A DNA stretch of 64,000 nucleotides from Arenicola marina (lineage: Eukaryota > Annelida > Polychaeta > Arenicolidae), in NCBI GenBank assembly GCA_964019135.1, contig OZ025261.1, positions 34,028,820-34,092,819 on the forward strand, read 5' to 3'. The position numbers were made by a program, and so were the translations under genes. Shown here piece after piece: positions 1-10,500 of this stretch. The notes beneath the pieces are model-generated. The model did not search any database. It saw only the letters and a program-made list of their open reading frames with translations, and was not told the DNA's origin. The number at the start of each line of letters is the position of its first letter. Within the stretch, counting starts at the first letter, position 1.

Positions 1-420
1 GGACAACTCCCCCCCCCCCCCCTGGACAGCTCCCCGCCGGTAAGTTCCCCCCGAGACCATTCCCCCCGGAATACCCCCCCCCACCCCGACAATCCCCTCC
101 CACCGGACAACTCTCTCTGGGGGGGGGGACTGTCCGGGAAGGAGTTGTCCGGGGGGGGGGGGACTTGTCCTACCGAGGATTTGTCCGGGGGGTAGTTGTC
201 CGGGGGGGCGGGGACTTGTCCTAGCGAGGATTTGTCCGGGGGGTAGTTGTCCGGGGGGGGGGGGATTTTCCGGGGGGACTTGTCCTAGGAGGGAATTGTC
301 CGGGGGGGATTGCCGCGGCCGAGTTGTCCGAGAGGGAATTGTCGGGGGGGGGGGAGTCTGGGGGGCAATTGTCTGGGGGGGGGGGATCGTCCGGGGGGGG
401 AGTTGTCCTGGAACCGATCC
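1..420. repeat. G-run/C-run low-complexity repeat with an inverted start
   Basis: The stretch is made of short units built on GTTGTCC or ACTTGTCC followed by 6 to 12 G, with a larger unit of about 51 bp repeated twice near 160-265. The first 110 bases are the opposite strand of the same motif (GGACAACTCCCC followed by C-runs), so the array switches strand near base 115. Several G-quadruplex motifs are possible. No gene is seen here; the short open frames are by-products of the repeat. Confidence 0.75.
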
Positions 421-1656
421 AAGTTATGTCCTGCGAGTGGCGCTCGTCTTGCTAACTGCGTCCTCCTCGCTCCACTGTACATTGGGGTCAGCACAAAGCG
501 ATGCCGGGGTCCTTGTCGCAAGGTAACGGACCGAGTCACAAGCTCAACTGTTGTTCAATCCATTGAGGCAGCGTGAAACGGCGCGACAAGTGTCCCCACC
601 TGGTGGGTCATTCCATAGTTGTGGGACGAGTTTTCTGGTGGGTCACTTGGTACCAGATCGCAACTGCGCCCTCTGGTGCATACAGTACTCATGATTTTTT
701 TGGCATTAACACCTTTCTTAAAACAGCACGAGACTTGTCTGTGCAGAGAGGGTTGTTGGGGCGGAGGGAGGGAGCTTACTGAAGGTTTCTTTGTCAGTGA
801 GATCCGACAGCTAATGCGATAGTAATACGTCGCAGTCTAACTAATGTTGATGGTCTCGGTGTCGCGAGTCACCCTCAGTCACCCCCACACCCAGACCCCA
901 CCTCATCCCCGACATCGCAGTCCTAACGTCCCGCCCCACCCTCCACACAATCGTCAGCACTTCTCCGTCTCTCTACAGCCCCCCCCCCCCACCCCCCACC
1001 CCCTTCCCCTTACCTCACCCCGCTTCCGTGGCCAATTTCAAATAGATGAAACAATTTCAACTATGTGTAACTGAAGGTACCTTGTCCGGCACAAACCTTG
1101 TCGATCCCCTCCCCCTCCCTCCACCCCCACTGTCCATTTCTTATGGATGACGTGAGGATTTATTTATGTCAGTGGCCGGGAGTGTGGCATGGGTGGGGGG
1201 GCGGGGGGTGGGGGCACTGGCTCTCTTCTTGTGGGGAGGGGCATCAAAACAAACCTACTGAGCGCGGGACCCACCCATGAACCCTAGCCCCCACCCCCCT
1301 TCACCCCCACCCTACCCGCTACACGCCTGCACCACGACCATCGAACCGTGGACGCCGTGGTCGGCGGTGACCCTGATGCACCACTGCTCAGAACAGGGCG
1401 GCACGGGTGGGGTGAGCGGGGCACGTGGGGTCCGTGAGGAGCGTCTGTGTAGGGCGTGGGGCGTGTGGGGTGGGTGCGGTGAGCTGGGGCGGTGGGGTGG
1501 GTACGTTGGGTTCGTGAGGAGTGTCTGGGTAGGGCGTGGGGCGTGCAGGGTGAGCTGGTGGGGGGGGGGGGTTACGAGCGACGGGTAAGGACGGACATAT
1601 ACCACAGTTGAGGAAGGTATGATGCCTCACATATTCTGACCTCGTCTCCTGTCCAG
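421..1656. other. Non-coding stretch with a GT/G-rich duplication
   Basis: No supported gene. Around 1420-1570 a G-rich segment of about 82 bp (containing GTAGGGCGTGGGGCGTG) occurs twice in tandem. Polypyrimidine runs are present at 975-1020 and 1105-1140. The stretch ends at the splice acceptor of the exon starting at 1657, so at least its right part is probably intronic. Confidence 0.5.
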
Positions 1657-1890
1657 GGCGCGGGAGTTCTGTACCCGTGACGCCTTAAATAAGTTGGGTG
1701 CTGAGGGGGTTAATGGTTGGATAGCAAGCCAGTGGCGCAGGGTGATCTCGCTAGGGAACGGTCAGAAGCGGCTTGACCGGGCGAAGAGTAAGGTGACGAC
1801 AGGCCACATCGAAGGCTCCGGATTTCCAAAGCAGTTCGCAGGCCACGACGTCACCATGGAAGGATACATTGTCTATGACAGCTACGGCAG
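1657..1890 (+). CDS. Orphan internal coding exon, gene not recognised
   Basis: An open frame of 77 codons is bounded by a good acceptor (CTGTCCAG) and a strong donor (GGCAG|GTAAGG). It begins with one leftover base and ends with two. The peptide starts AREFCTRDALNKLGAEG and ends VTMEGYIVYDSYG; it is hydrophilic, with no membrane segment and no motif I recognise. Its end phase (two bases) matches the start phase of the exon at 6692, so it could be an upstream exon of the membrane-protein gene. It could equally belong to another gene whose 5' part lies left of the window. Composition and splice signals, not homology, support it as an exon. Confidence 0.5.
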
Positions 1891-2090
1891 GTAAGGTCGT
1901 CATTAATCAAAACAAATCATGCAACTGCGTATATCGGTCTATAAATAGTACTATTAGAGAAGGTTGCCTATTTACTTGACCAATAATATTCAGGGATGAA
2001 ACGCCTTTTGATAGTGCCCAAGGTGTCCATTGCATGGTCTGATAAGTTCTCAGCGATGAACGTGACATAAGGATAGAAAAATGTCAGAAT

Positions 2091-2310
2091 GTGACGTCCT
2101 GCAACGTGATATATCTTAGCGTGACGTGTCATAGCGTGACGTGTCATAGCGTGACGTGTCATAGCGTGACGTGTCATATCGTGACGTGTCATAGCGTGAC
2201 GTGTCATAGCGTGACGTGTCATAGCGTGACGTGTCATAGCGTGATATATCCTAGCTTGACGTGTGATAACGTGACGTGCCATAACTTGACGTGTCATAAC
2301 GTGACGTAAC
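2091..2310. repeat. 15-bp minisatellite (GTGACGTGTCATAGC)
   Basis: About fourteen copies of a 15-bp unit GTGACGTGTCATAGC. Each copy contains a TGACGTG core resembling half a CRE. Because 15 is a multiple of three the array gives open frames of pentapeptide repeats on both strands, which I regard as artefacts. Confidence 0.85.
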
Positions 2311-3942
2311 GTGCGACACGTTTCATAGGACACGTCTCATAGCGACACGTCTCATAGCGACGTCTCAGCGACACGTCTCAGCGACACGTCTCAGCGACAT
2401 GTCTCATAGCGACACGTCTCATAGCGACACGTCTCATCGGACACGTCTCGTAGCAACACTTCTCATAGCGACGTCTCATAGCGACACGTCTCATAGCGCC
2501 ACCTCTCATAGCGACACGTCCCACAGCGACGTCTCAGCGACACGTCTCATAGGACACGTCTCATAGGACACGTCTCATAGCAACACGTCTCATAGCGACG
2601 TCTCATAGCGACACGTCTCATAGCGACACGTCTCATAGTGACACGTCTCATAATGACACGTCTCATAGCGACACGTCTCATAGCAACACGTCTCCTAGCG
2701 ACGTCTCTGCGACACGTCTCATAGCGACACATCCCAGCGACACGTCTCAGCGACACGTCTCAGCGAAACGTCTCACAGCGACACGTCTTATAGCGACACG
2801 TCTCATAGCGACACGTCTCACAGCGACACGTTTCATAGCGAGACGTCTCAGCAACACGTCTCATAGCGACACGTCTCATAGCGACACGTCTCACAGCGGC
2901 GCGTCTCATAGCGACACGTCTCATAGCGACACATCTCATAGCGACACGTCTCAGCGACACGCCTCATAGCGACACGTCTCAGCGACACGTCTCATAGCGA
3001 CACGTCTGACAGCGACACGTCTCATAGCGACACGTCTCATAGCGACACGTCTCACAGTGACACGTCTCATAGCGACACACGTCATAGGACACGTCTCATA
3101 GCGACACGTCTCATAGCGACGTCTCAGCGACACGTCTCAGCGACACGTCTCAGCGACATGTCTCATAGCGACACGTCTCATAGCGACACGTCTCATCGGA
3201 CACGTCTCGTAGCAACACTTCTCATAGCGACGTCTCATAGCGACACGTCTCATAGCGCCACCTCTCATAGCGACACGTCCCACAGCGACGTCTCAGCGAC
3301 ACGTCTCATAGGACACGTCTCATAGGACACGTCTCATAGCAACACGTCTCATAGCGACGTCTCATAGCGACACGTCTCATAGCGACACGTCTCATAGTGA
3401 CACGTCTCATAATGACACGTCTCATAGCGACACATCTCATAGCGACACGTCTCAGCGACACGTCTCAACGACACGTCTCATAGCGACACGTCTCATAGCA
3501 ACACGTCTCCTAGCGACGTCTCTGCGACACGTCTCATAGCGACACATCCCAGCGACACGTCTCAGCGACACGTCTCAGCGAAACGTCTCACAGCGACACG
3601 TCTTATAGCGACACGTCTCATAGCGACACGTCTCACAGCGACACGTTTCATAGCGAGACGTCTCAGCAACACGTCTCATAGCGACACGTCTCATAGCGAC
3701 ACGTCTCACAGCGGCGCGTCTCATAGCGACACGTCTCATAGCGACACATCTCATAGCGACACGTCTCAGCGACACGCCTCATAGCGACACGTCTCAGCGA
3801 CACGTCTCATAGCGACACGTCTGACAGCGACACGTCTCATAGCGACACGTCTCATAGCGACACGTCTCACAGTGACACGTCTCATAGCGACACACGTCAT
3901 AGGACACGTCTCATAGCGACACGTCTCATAGCGACACGTCTA
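2311..3942. repeat. 15-bp minisatellite (GACACGTCTCATAGC) with a large internal duplication
   Basis: Roughly 110 units of a 15-bp repeat GACACGTCTCATAGC, with shorter variants lacking CATAG. A higher-order duplication is visible. The variant string around 2364-3118 recurs from about 3119, with the rare variants CATCGGACACG (2435 and 3194) and CAGCGGCGCG (2894 and 3709) in the same order. The offset changes from 759 to 815 because the second block carries about 56 extra bases near 3424-3480. Open frames across the array are repeat by-products. Confidence 0.85.
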
Positions 3943-4135
3943 ATGGCGTGACGATCCGTGATGTTCCATGGCCCGTCATATAGCTGTTGTATTATTGCTT
4001 TAAAATGTGGACGCACAGATTCACTGAGGCGAGAAGCATGTTCTTTTCTATCAGTATATTTTTATTCGACTGTCACTAATCTGGAGCTCACTTAAGACGA
4101 ACTACCTTAAGTACGAATATGGCGTATTGCAACAA

Positions 4136-4690
4136 TAGCGACACGTCTCACAGCGACACGTCTCACAGCGACACGTCTCATAGCGACAAGTCTCATAGCG
4201 ACATTCTCATAGCGCCACGTCTCATAGCGACACGTGTCATAGGACACGTCTCATAGCGACACGTCTCATAGCGACACGTCTCATGGCGACACGTGCGACA
4301 CGTCTCATAGCGACACGTCTCATGGCGACATGTGCGACACGTCTCATAGAGACACGTCTCATGGCGACACGTGCGATGCGTCTCATAGCGACACGTCGCA
4401 CAGCGACGCGTCTTATAGCGACACGTCTCATAGCGACACGTCTCATAGCGACACGTCTCATAGCGACACGTCTCATGGCGACACGTGCGACACGTCTCAT
4501 AGCGACACGTCTCATAACGACACGTCTCATGGCGACATGTGCGACACGTCTCATAGTGACACGTCTCATGACGACACGTGCGACACGTCTCAGAGCGACC
4601 CGTCTCATGGCGACGCGTGCGACACGTCTCTTAGCGACACGTCTCATGGCGAAATGTGCGACACGTCTCATAGCGACACGTCTCACGGCA
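4136..4690. repeat. Second block of the 15-bp GACACGTCTCATAGC minisatellite
   Basis: The same unit family resumes after a 193-bp unique spacer (3943-4135). Many units here are 15+9 variants, with CATGGCGACACGTGC inserted. The 20-mer TGACGATCCGTGATGTTCCA lies immediately after both this block (4691-4710) and the previous one (3949-3968). The two blocks therefore share their right-hand edge and are probably copies of one array plus flank. Confidence 0.85.
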
Positions 4691-4795
4691 TGACGATCCG
4701 TGATGTTCCAGGCCATTAACCACTATCAGTAAAGCTAAAGTGGTACTTTCTGACACCCTGAAAATGTCGGAGCCGCCCGGCCTTAGCAACACCCC

Positions 4796-5042
4796 GACAG
4801 TTCAGTGGGCTAGAGCGCTCGCATTAAGTGCTCTGGTCACCTGAGAGCCTAACGGCACGTGGGTCGGTGGTTCGAGCCCTGCTGTGGCCATGTCTGTGTG
4901 GTCGCAGGATAAAGATCCCATGTCTTTCTTCGTAAAGAGTAGGGGGTTACCCCCGGGGACATGGCTCCACTCTCCCTTCCTTCTCCCATTGACGCGATAT
5001 GACCAAAAGTGGTTAAAGCGTCCTGAATAACCAGCCAACCAA
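4796..5042 (+). mobile_element. tRNA-derived SINE, copy 1
   Basis: A 247-bp insertion flanked by a perfect 15-bp direct repeat, CCTTAGCAACACCCC (4781-4795 and 5043-5057), the target-site duplication of a retroposon. The head has a box A-like TTCAGTGGGCTAGAGCGC and a box B GGTTCGAGCCC, as in a tRNA. The body carries AGGATAAAGATCCCATGTC, and the 3' end is a short (CCAA)n tail. Three more copies in the window (16663, 36183, 61517) share this structure and orientation. Confidence 0.9.
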
Positions 5043-5057
5043 CCTTAGCAACACCCC

Positions 5058-6691
5058 AGCCACCCCTCGGGTTCCAAGGCCCACAGTTAGATGTACACCG
5101 AGTTTTGTGGAGATTTTTTGCGTCTTGGGTGGTCAAATAAATCCCTTACCATAGGAGTAGCGTCAAATAACATAAAACGTATTCTAAAATAAATGTACTT
5201 AGTTTTATGATTATTGAAGTGTCTAAGTAGCAGGTAGTGATCTACATAGGTATGCTGTGGGAGCCAGTGTCGATATAACACGCGTGTGGTCCCTTACAGT
5301 TCAAAACGGACCATTCATCTCGGAGAAAAACACCCACAACGTTCTTGATAGCTGTACACATGGAGTCAGGGTTGTGGACTGTTCTGTAAATAGATACACC
5401 ATCTAAGTTTTAATATACGCTCCAGCAAGATGAATATCGAAATACTTCAGTCGCAAGGCTTCGGAGTCAACAGTAAAACTACCGACAGATTATAAGGCGG
5501 TTTACCTCAAGAGACATGAATAAGTGATTGAACAAGGACATAACACGGCTTGTTGAGAATCGCGGCCTAATGTTAAAGCTACTTATACAACAGTTTCGCG
5601 CTGAATAATCAATTTCAGATTGTTTCGCATCAATGACTTGTATGCTTTGTTCGATCTATTTCAGTTATTTATCTTGAATTTAAGTGGTTAAATTAAAGCT
5701 TCACCAATGCCAATAGTTTGATGACGTAGTACACCAGAACGACAACTTTGCTGGCACTAGCTACCTGTACCCGTACCAGAAAATGTCTTCAAAAGCATAT
5801 CCTTGTTAGGTAATGTACACTATAGTATTGTCTTCATACAATAAGGACCTCAGTACATGATTTCCGTCGGAAAGATTGAACAAGTTTTACATGGGAACAT
5901 TTTGGTATGAGCAGCTTTAGTGGGTCCCTGTGGGCGTATGTGGCGTTGCATCCTGTGGGCTTCACAGAATAATTGACAATGGCAATATATGGGCCTATAT
6001 ATTTCGCCGTGACATTCTAGCCAATACAATTCGTGGAACACCGAACAAGAATGTAACCGCGAGTTATGTGAGTTGACAAAGGGCCGTTCACTCCATGTGG
6101 GGAGGAGGGGGCGGGGGGGGGGGGGAGGGGGGTATGGCAAGTCCAAATCGAATATAATAGAGCATGGGGGTGGGGGCGGAGGCGTGAACCTGTGCGAAGG
6201 TAGATGGGGCAAGGAGTGAAGGCATACGTGATGTCTATGTGAAGCCGCGCATGCGCAACATGCGATCAAACCTTGTGAACGATACAAGACAAAATGTCGG
6301 CATCGAAGTCGTACGCTAAAGGGGAAGCGAGAAACGATATATGCCTGGCAAGAGATTATAATGAAGATCTGCAATCAAATAATTTCAGAGATTAGCATTA
6401 ATATGTGTTAGAACAGAATTTGTTTAAATCCAAAACCAATTATTTTTTACCCGAAACATTGGACGCCCATTTGCTTGAATTCTCACTACTCTCCCCTAAT
6501 TTACCGAATCAGCGAACCAATGTCCTGAAGTAATTTTGACATATTGCATGCGGTAAGTCTGTATTGCATCGGTGTAAATTAATGGTGCATTTTCCAATAA
6601 CCCTTCTTCGGTAAAGAAAACTGAATCCTTGGTATATATAAACCAGACTAAGCACTGACTTATGCAACCGAATTCTCGCTTGCCCTTTCAG
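5058..6691. other. Non-coding stretch, possibly intronic
   Basis: No exon with family similarity is visible. The only marked feature is a G-run at 6105-6135. A 174-codon open frame on the minus strand (5850-6374) crosses the low-complexity G/C run and has no recognisable domain, so it is not called. If the exon at 1657 belongs to the membrane-protein gene, this stretch is intron. Confidence 0.5.
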
Positions 6692-8646
6692 TCGCCAGGA
6701 GTTACATGACCGCCAGCCCGCTGGCCGTCCGTGGCGCGCCCTGGTGATCGTTCTCACATTTTTCGTGCTGTTGACGGAAATAATTCTGGCTATCTTGGGC
6801 AGTTTTCCTAACATTGATACAGGTAAGTCTGTCCAGAAACTCGACAAGTAATATGCCGCCACCATTTTAAAATTAGTTACGAGTCCTCAAGATGATGGGA
6901 CATATTTATGAAGATCCTGCTATTATAGTTTGTTCTCCTCTCAGGTGACGTCATGAATTGCTACTGAATGTAATGTCTGTCACGTCGGCTCATAAAGTCG
7001 GTTTCGCTGAAATGCCACCACAGTTTATCGTTGTAATAAGTTATCTGGTGAATGAGTGCATCCATACTCATGAAGTTCGTACTATCGAAAGTGTATATTC
7101 AAAAACATTTCATATGAACCCGACAAAAACTGATCTACGTTTGGATTCCCTGAAGTATGCTTAATTGCCATAACGCTTGAGTGAGAGGCAAGACCATAAG
7201 AGGGTTCTTTTTCTGTGAGCTTCCTACTAAAAGTGATTGCTTGGATGTCTCACGGACTATGACGTATGCCATATGCCCTACCCGCTTTGAAAGCTTGGAC
7301 CGTTGTATTATTGCGACTATATTACACAATTAAAACAAAAACCCAAGATGATGACTAACGCACCTATTACAATTCAGTCTACTAGTAAGATAGAGGCACA
7401 CCAAGGAACATAACATAATTAAATCAACAACGGTTACCGTAACGATCATGGGAGCATTTTTTATTTCTACTTTTTTCCGCCATATGCATTTTCAGAGCTG
7501 TTCAACTCTGCCGTGGAAGAGGTTCCTTCCTCCGATGCCATCCAGCCTCACCCAGCCACCTTCTCCATCTGGTTCTTCATCTTCCTCTACCAGCTGATAT
7601 GGATGTGCTACGGGCTGTACCTTATAGGGGCCTCGGGGCCCGGTGGGTACGGCAACCTCTATTACAGTCCGCCCTACATCCCCACATCGCTCTACGTAGT
7701 CTTCATCCTGCAGAGCGTCACTATCGTCGGGTGGCTCTTCGCCTTCGACCGACGGCGCCCGGACATCGCCTTGGCGCTTCTCATGGCGACGTCGGTGCTT
7801 CTCTACATCTGTATCGTGATATCGGTCCGCGCCCTCTGGGTCCACGGACTCACCCTCTACCAGGCCGGCATGGGGGTGCACGTCAGCCTGGTGCGGGGGC
7901 TCATCCACAACGGCCTGGCCCTCTACGCCACGTGGGTAACCATAGCGACGCTTCTCAATCTGGGAACGGTTCTGCAGCAGTACGCGGATTTCGAGGATGA
8001 CGTCACGGGCACCGTTATCTTGGCGATCTTGGGGACGGAGGCTCTGGCGTGGGTCATTCTGGATTGGTGCATCCTGGAGCCCTATCTCCGGTACATCTTC
8101 ACGCCATATTTCGTCCTGCTGACCGCCCTAATCGGGATTATCGCTAACCGCTTCGAGCCGTGGACCGTGAACGCCATCTTGTTGGTGGCCCTCTTGGTGT
8201 TCGTCGGTCTGGCTACACTCATCAAACTCATCCTCTCCGGATCAAGAATCCAGACGATGACGGATCCGATCCTGGCGCGGGCCCCAGCTCCGAGCCAGCG
8301 CGACCCCAAAGCGACCGTTCCTAGGCAACCAGTCATGGTTGCTCAGGCGCCAGCTATGACGTACATGCAGCCGATGCCTCTTTCCCGTCTGCCGGAACAG
8401 CCTGTCAAGACGAGTTCCCCGGCTACAGGCGTCGTGTCTGCGTGGAGCGACCCCACCAATGCCGTCACGCGACCACAGATCGCCGGCCCAGTGGGCGCCA
8501 GCCACCGAGTTCCCGGATATGACGTCATGTACCAAAGCTCGCCGATGCTGGCGCCACACGCTTACAACGACGGCAACATGCACTCTAGCGCGCCCGCCTT
8601 GATCGCTTACCCCGTGCCTTACGAAGCGTACATGGCTACATATTGA
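6692..8646 (+). CDS. Multi-pass membrane protein of an uncharacterised animal family (last two exons)
   Basis: Two exons: 6692-6822 and 7496-8646 (stop at 8644-8646). They join in phase (ACA G|AG CTG) and encode 426 residues after an incomplete first codon. The first exon holds one membrane segment (LVIVLTFFVLLTEIILAIL). The second holds about seven more, beginning with FSIWFFIFLYQLIWMCYGL and including HNGLALYATWVTIATLLNL and TEALAWVILDWCILEPYLR. The last 120 or so residues are a hydrophilic, proline- and methionine-rich tail. The FSIW, HNG.G/A.YATW.TIATLLNL and LAW..D blocks match a metazoan family of TspO-like multi-pass proteins annotated only as uncharacterised; the likeness is from memory. 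No function can be given. The initiator exon is not located; the exon at 1657 is phase-compatible. Codon use in the large exon is GC-rich compared with the AT-rich flanks. Confidence 0.85.
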
Positions 8647-8915
8647 TCTGACTGCTGTAAGATTACTGGAGCCTTAATTCTGGGAATCTCGCACTATAGC
8701 CACCTACGATGAGCGCAAGAATCGCTGGACTGCTATAACAGATATCCCGCATGTAATCACATAAATTAATGAAATATATCTTGTAGTATGCTATGTCTTT
8801 CATTTTGATCTTCTCATGACAGTTCTGATGGTTAAACTGTGTATACATGTACTTATTTTACATGTTCCTTTACCATATCTTGTATCTTAGTGAGGGATCA
8901 ATTTCACATTGAGCA

Positions 8916-8921
8916 AATAAA
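8916..8921 (+). terminator. Poly(A) signal AATAAA for the membrane-protein gene
   Basis: The first AATAAA on the plus strand after the stop codon at 8646, giving a 3' UTR of about 290 bases. A second candidate lies near 9258. Confidence 0.5.
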
Positions 8922-9744
8922 GCAATCCCAATAAGAACAAAAGTATAATCATCACCTGATATTCAGCAGTGGGCGCTTGGAACAGACTAAAGATTAATGG
9001 CAAAGGGCCTGATACATCTATATCATATGTGGATATGGAAGACCGAAAATACCATAATAGGCGACCAGCGACTAGAGATGCCATTCACAAATGAACATAC
9101 CCTTAATTGTTCCATAGACGGTGCTTGGCGATATGCAGCATTTGACCACCTGGCTCGGTTTGTATTAACGCCAGTTATCTTCTCTTGCATATGTAGGTAT
9201 ACGTCTGAGTAAACGTGTCTTTCTACGTGTATCAATACATATACATACTGTGGCTGCAAATAAAAAGAGTTTAGGGTAGGTAATAATAAGGCCGGTTGTT
9301 ATATTGTTATTGTATTATAATTTATAAAATATCTAACAAATACTCACCTTTGTTATTGATCCTTTAATATCATATTATCGTTATCATATTCTTCATTGAT
9401 CTTCGTGATGTAGGCCGACTTGAGAATCGGGATGTACACCTCTACCTGCCTCTCTGTGATGGAGTTATACCGCGGAGAACGCTGATCGAAGAGTAAAATG
9501 CTCAAGATTATTTTCATACTCATCCTGCCCTCCCTATACATGACCTAGTTGAGACTTCAAATGGGAAAGTCCGCTTGTAAGGTTTTGTCAAAGAGATGTT
9601 TCCCATTCTGTGATTATTCAGTGTATCTGGTCGCGACCTCGTGTCTCCGGGTTTGAGACATTCAGCTTTACAGTTGTCCAAAACATTTAGGATTTAGGAT
9701 TCCTTCTGGAGGTGTAAGGTGTATGTTAGCTAACAAATGGTAAA
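8922..9744. other. AT-rich intergenic stretch
   Basis: I see no gene, RNA or repeat in this stretch. Confidence 0.5.
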
Positions 9745-10500
9745 AAACTGGTATATATTTCGATCTTGGGTGACTTACACACCATCTATCTGCGCAGGGG
9801 CGGATCTAGGAATTTGCCAAGGGGGGGGGGGGGTTGCTGTCTGAAAACTTCCGACCGAGGGGTGTGCTCTCTGAAAAACTTGCGACCGAGGGGCGGGGGG
9901 GGGGGGGCGTGCTCGGAGAAGCCGTATGTTCAGGTTCCCAAGGTGGGTGTTGCTCCATGAAAACTTGCGACCGGTGAGGGGTGGGGGGCGTGCTCGAAAA
10001 AGCCGACATTAACAGTGTATGTTCAGGTTCCCAAGGTGGGTGTTGCTCTCTGAAAACTTGTGACCGGGGGGGGGGGGCCTTGGGCTTGGAGAACCCGCCT
10101 TTAACAGTGTATGTCTAGTTTCCCAAGGGGGGGGGGGGGGGGGTTGCACTCTGAAGACTTGGGACTTTAACATGTACGTTAACATGTATGTTGTATGTTC
10201 TGGTTCCCAAGGGGGGGAGTTGCAGCCCCCTAACCCCCCCCCCCCCTAGATACGCCACTGCTGCGCACCTTGCAAATACGATTGATACGAGTATATTGTC
10301 GAATTTAGTGATGAAATAGAGCTGGAACAATAATTAATCACACAAATTGTACTGATATATATTTCGATATTGGGGTGACTCACACACTATCTATCTGCGC
10401 ACCTTTCAAATACGTTTGATACGAGCTGTAGAATTTAGTTATGAGATATTGCTGGAGGACAATAATTAAGCGCACAAATTGTACGCACGAATCAGGCATT
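9745..10500. repeat. Two-copy tandem duplication (about 145 bp), first copy split by a MITE
   Basis: The sequence around 9753-9794 continued at 10261-10355 (TATATTTCGAT...CTATCTGCG / CTGCGCACCTT...GATACGAG) is repeated at about 10356-10500. The second copy is uninterrupted at 10395-10399, where the first copy holds the MITE at 9795-10260. The intact copy therefore serves as a natural empty site. Confidence 0.75.
9795..10260. mobile_element. MITE with CAGGGGCGGATCTAGG-type inverted ends
   Basis: A 466-bp element. The left end is CAGGGGCGGATCTAGG and the right end, reverse-complemented, is CAGTGGCGTATCTAGG (14 of 16 identical). It is flanked by CTGCG on both sides (9790-9794 and 10261-10265), present once in the paralogous empty site. 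The interior consists of about five degenerate 60-80-bp repeats built on TTCCCAAG, long G-runs and CTCTGAAAACTTG. It has no coding capacity. Related sequence recurs at 61321-62335. Confidence 0.8.

Noticed and set aside
4237-4716. A 159-codon minus-strand frame (MRRVAMRRVA repeats) and its plus-strand shadows
   Set aside because: Pentapeptide repeats forced by a 15-bp unit; similar frames appear on both strands.
5850-6374. A 174-codon minus-strand open frame
   Set aside because: It crosses a homopolymer-rich patch and has no domain, splice context or conserved segment.
7599-8000. Second long plus frame inside the membrane-protein exon
   Set aside because: Shadow of the real frame in GC-rich coding sequence.
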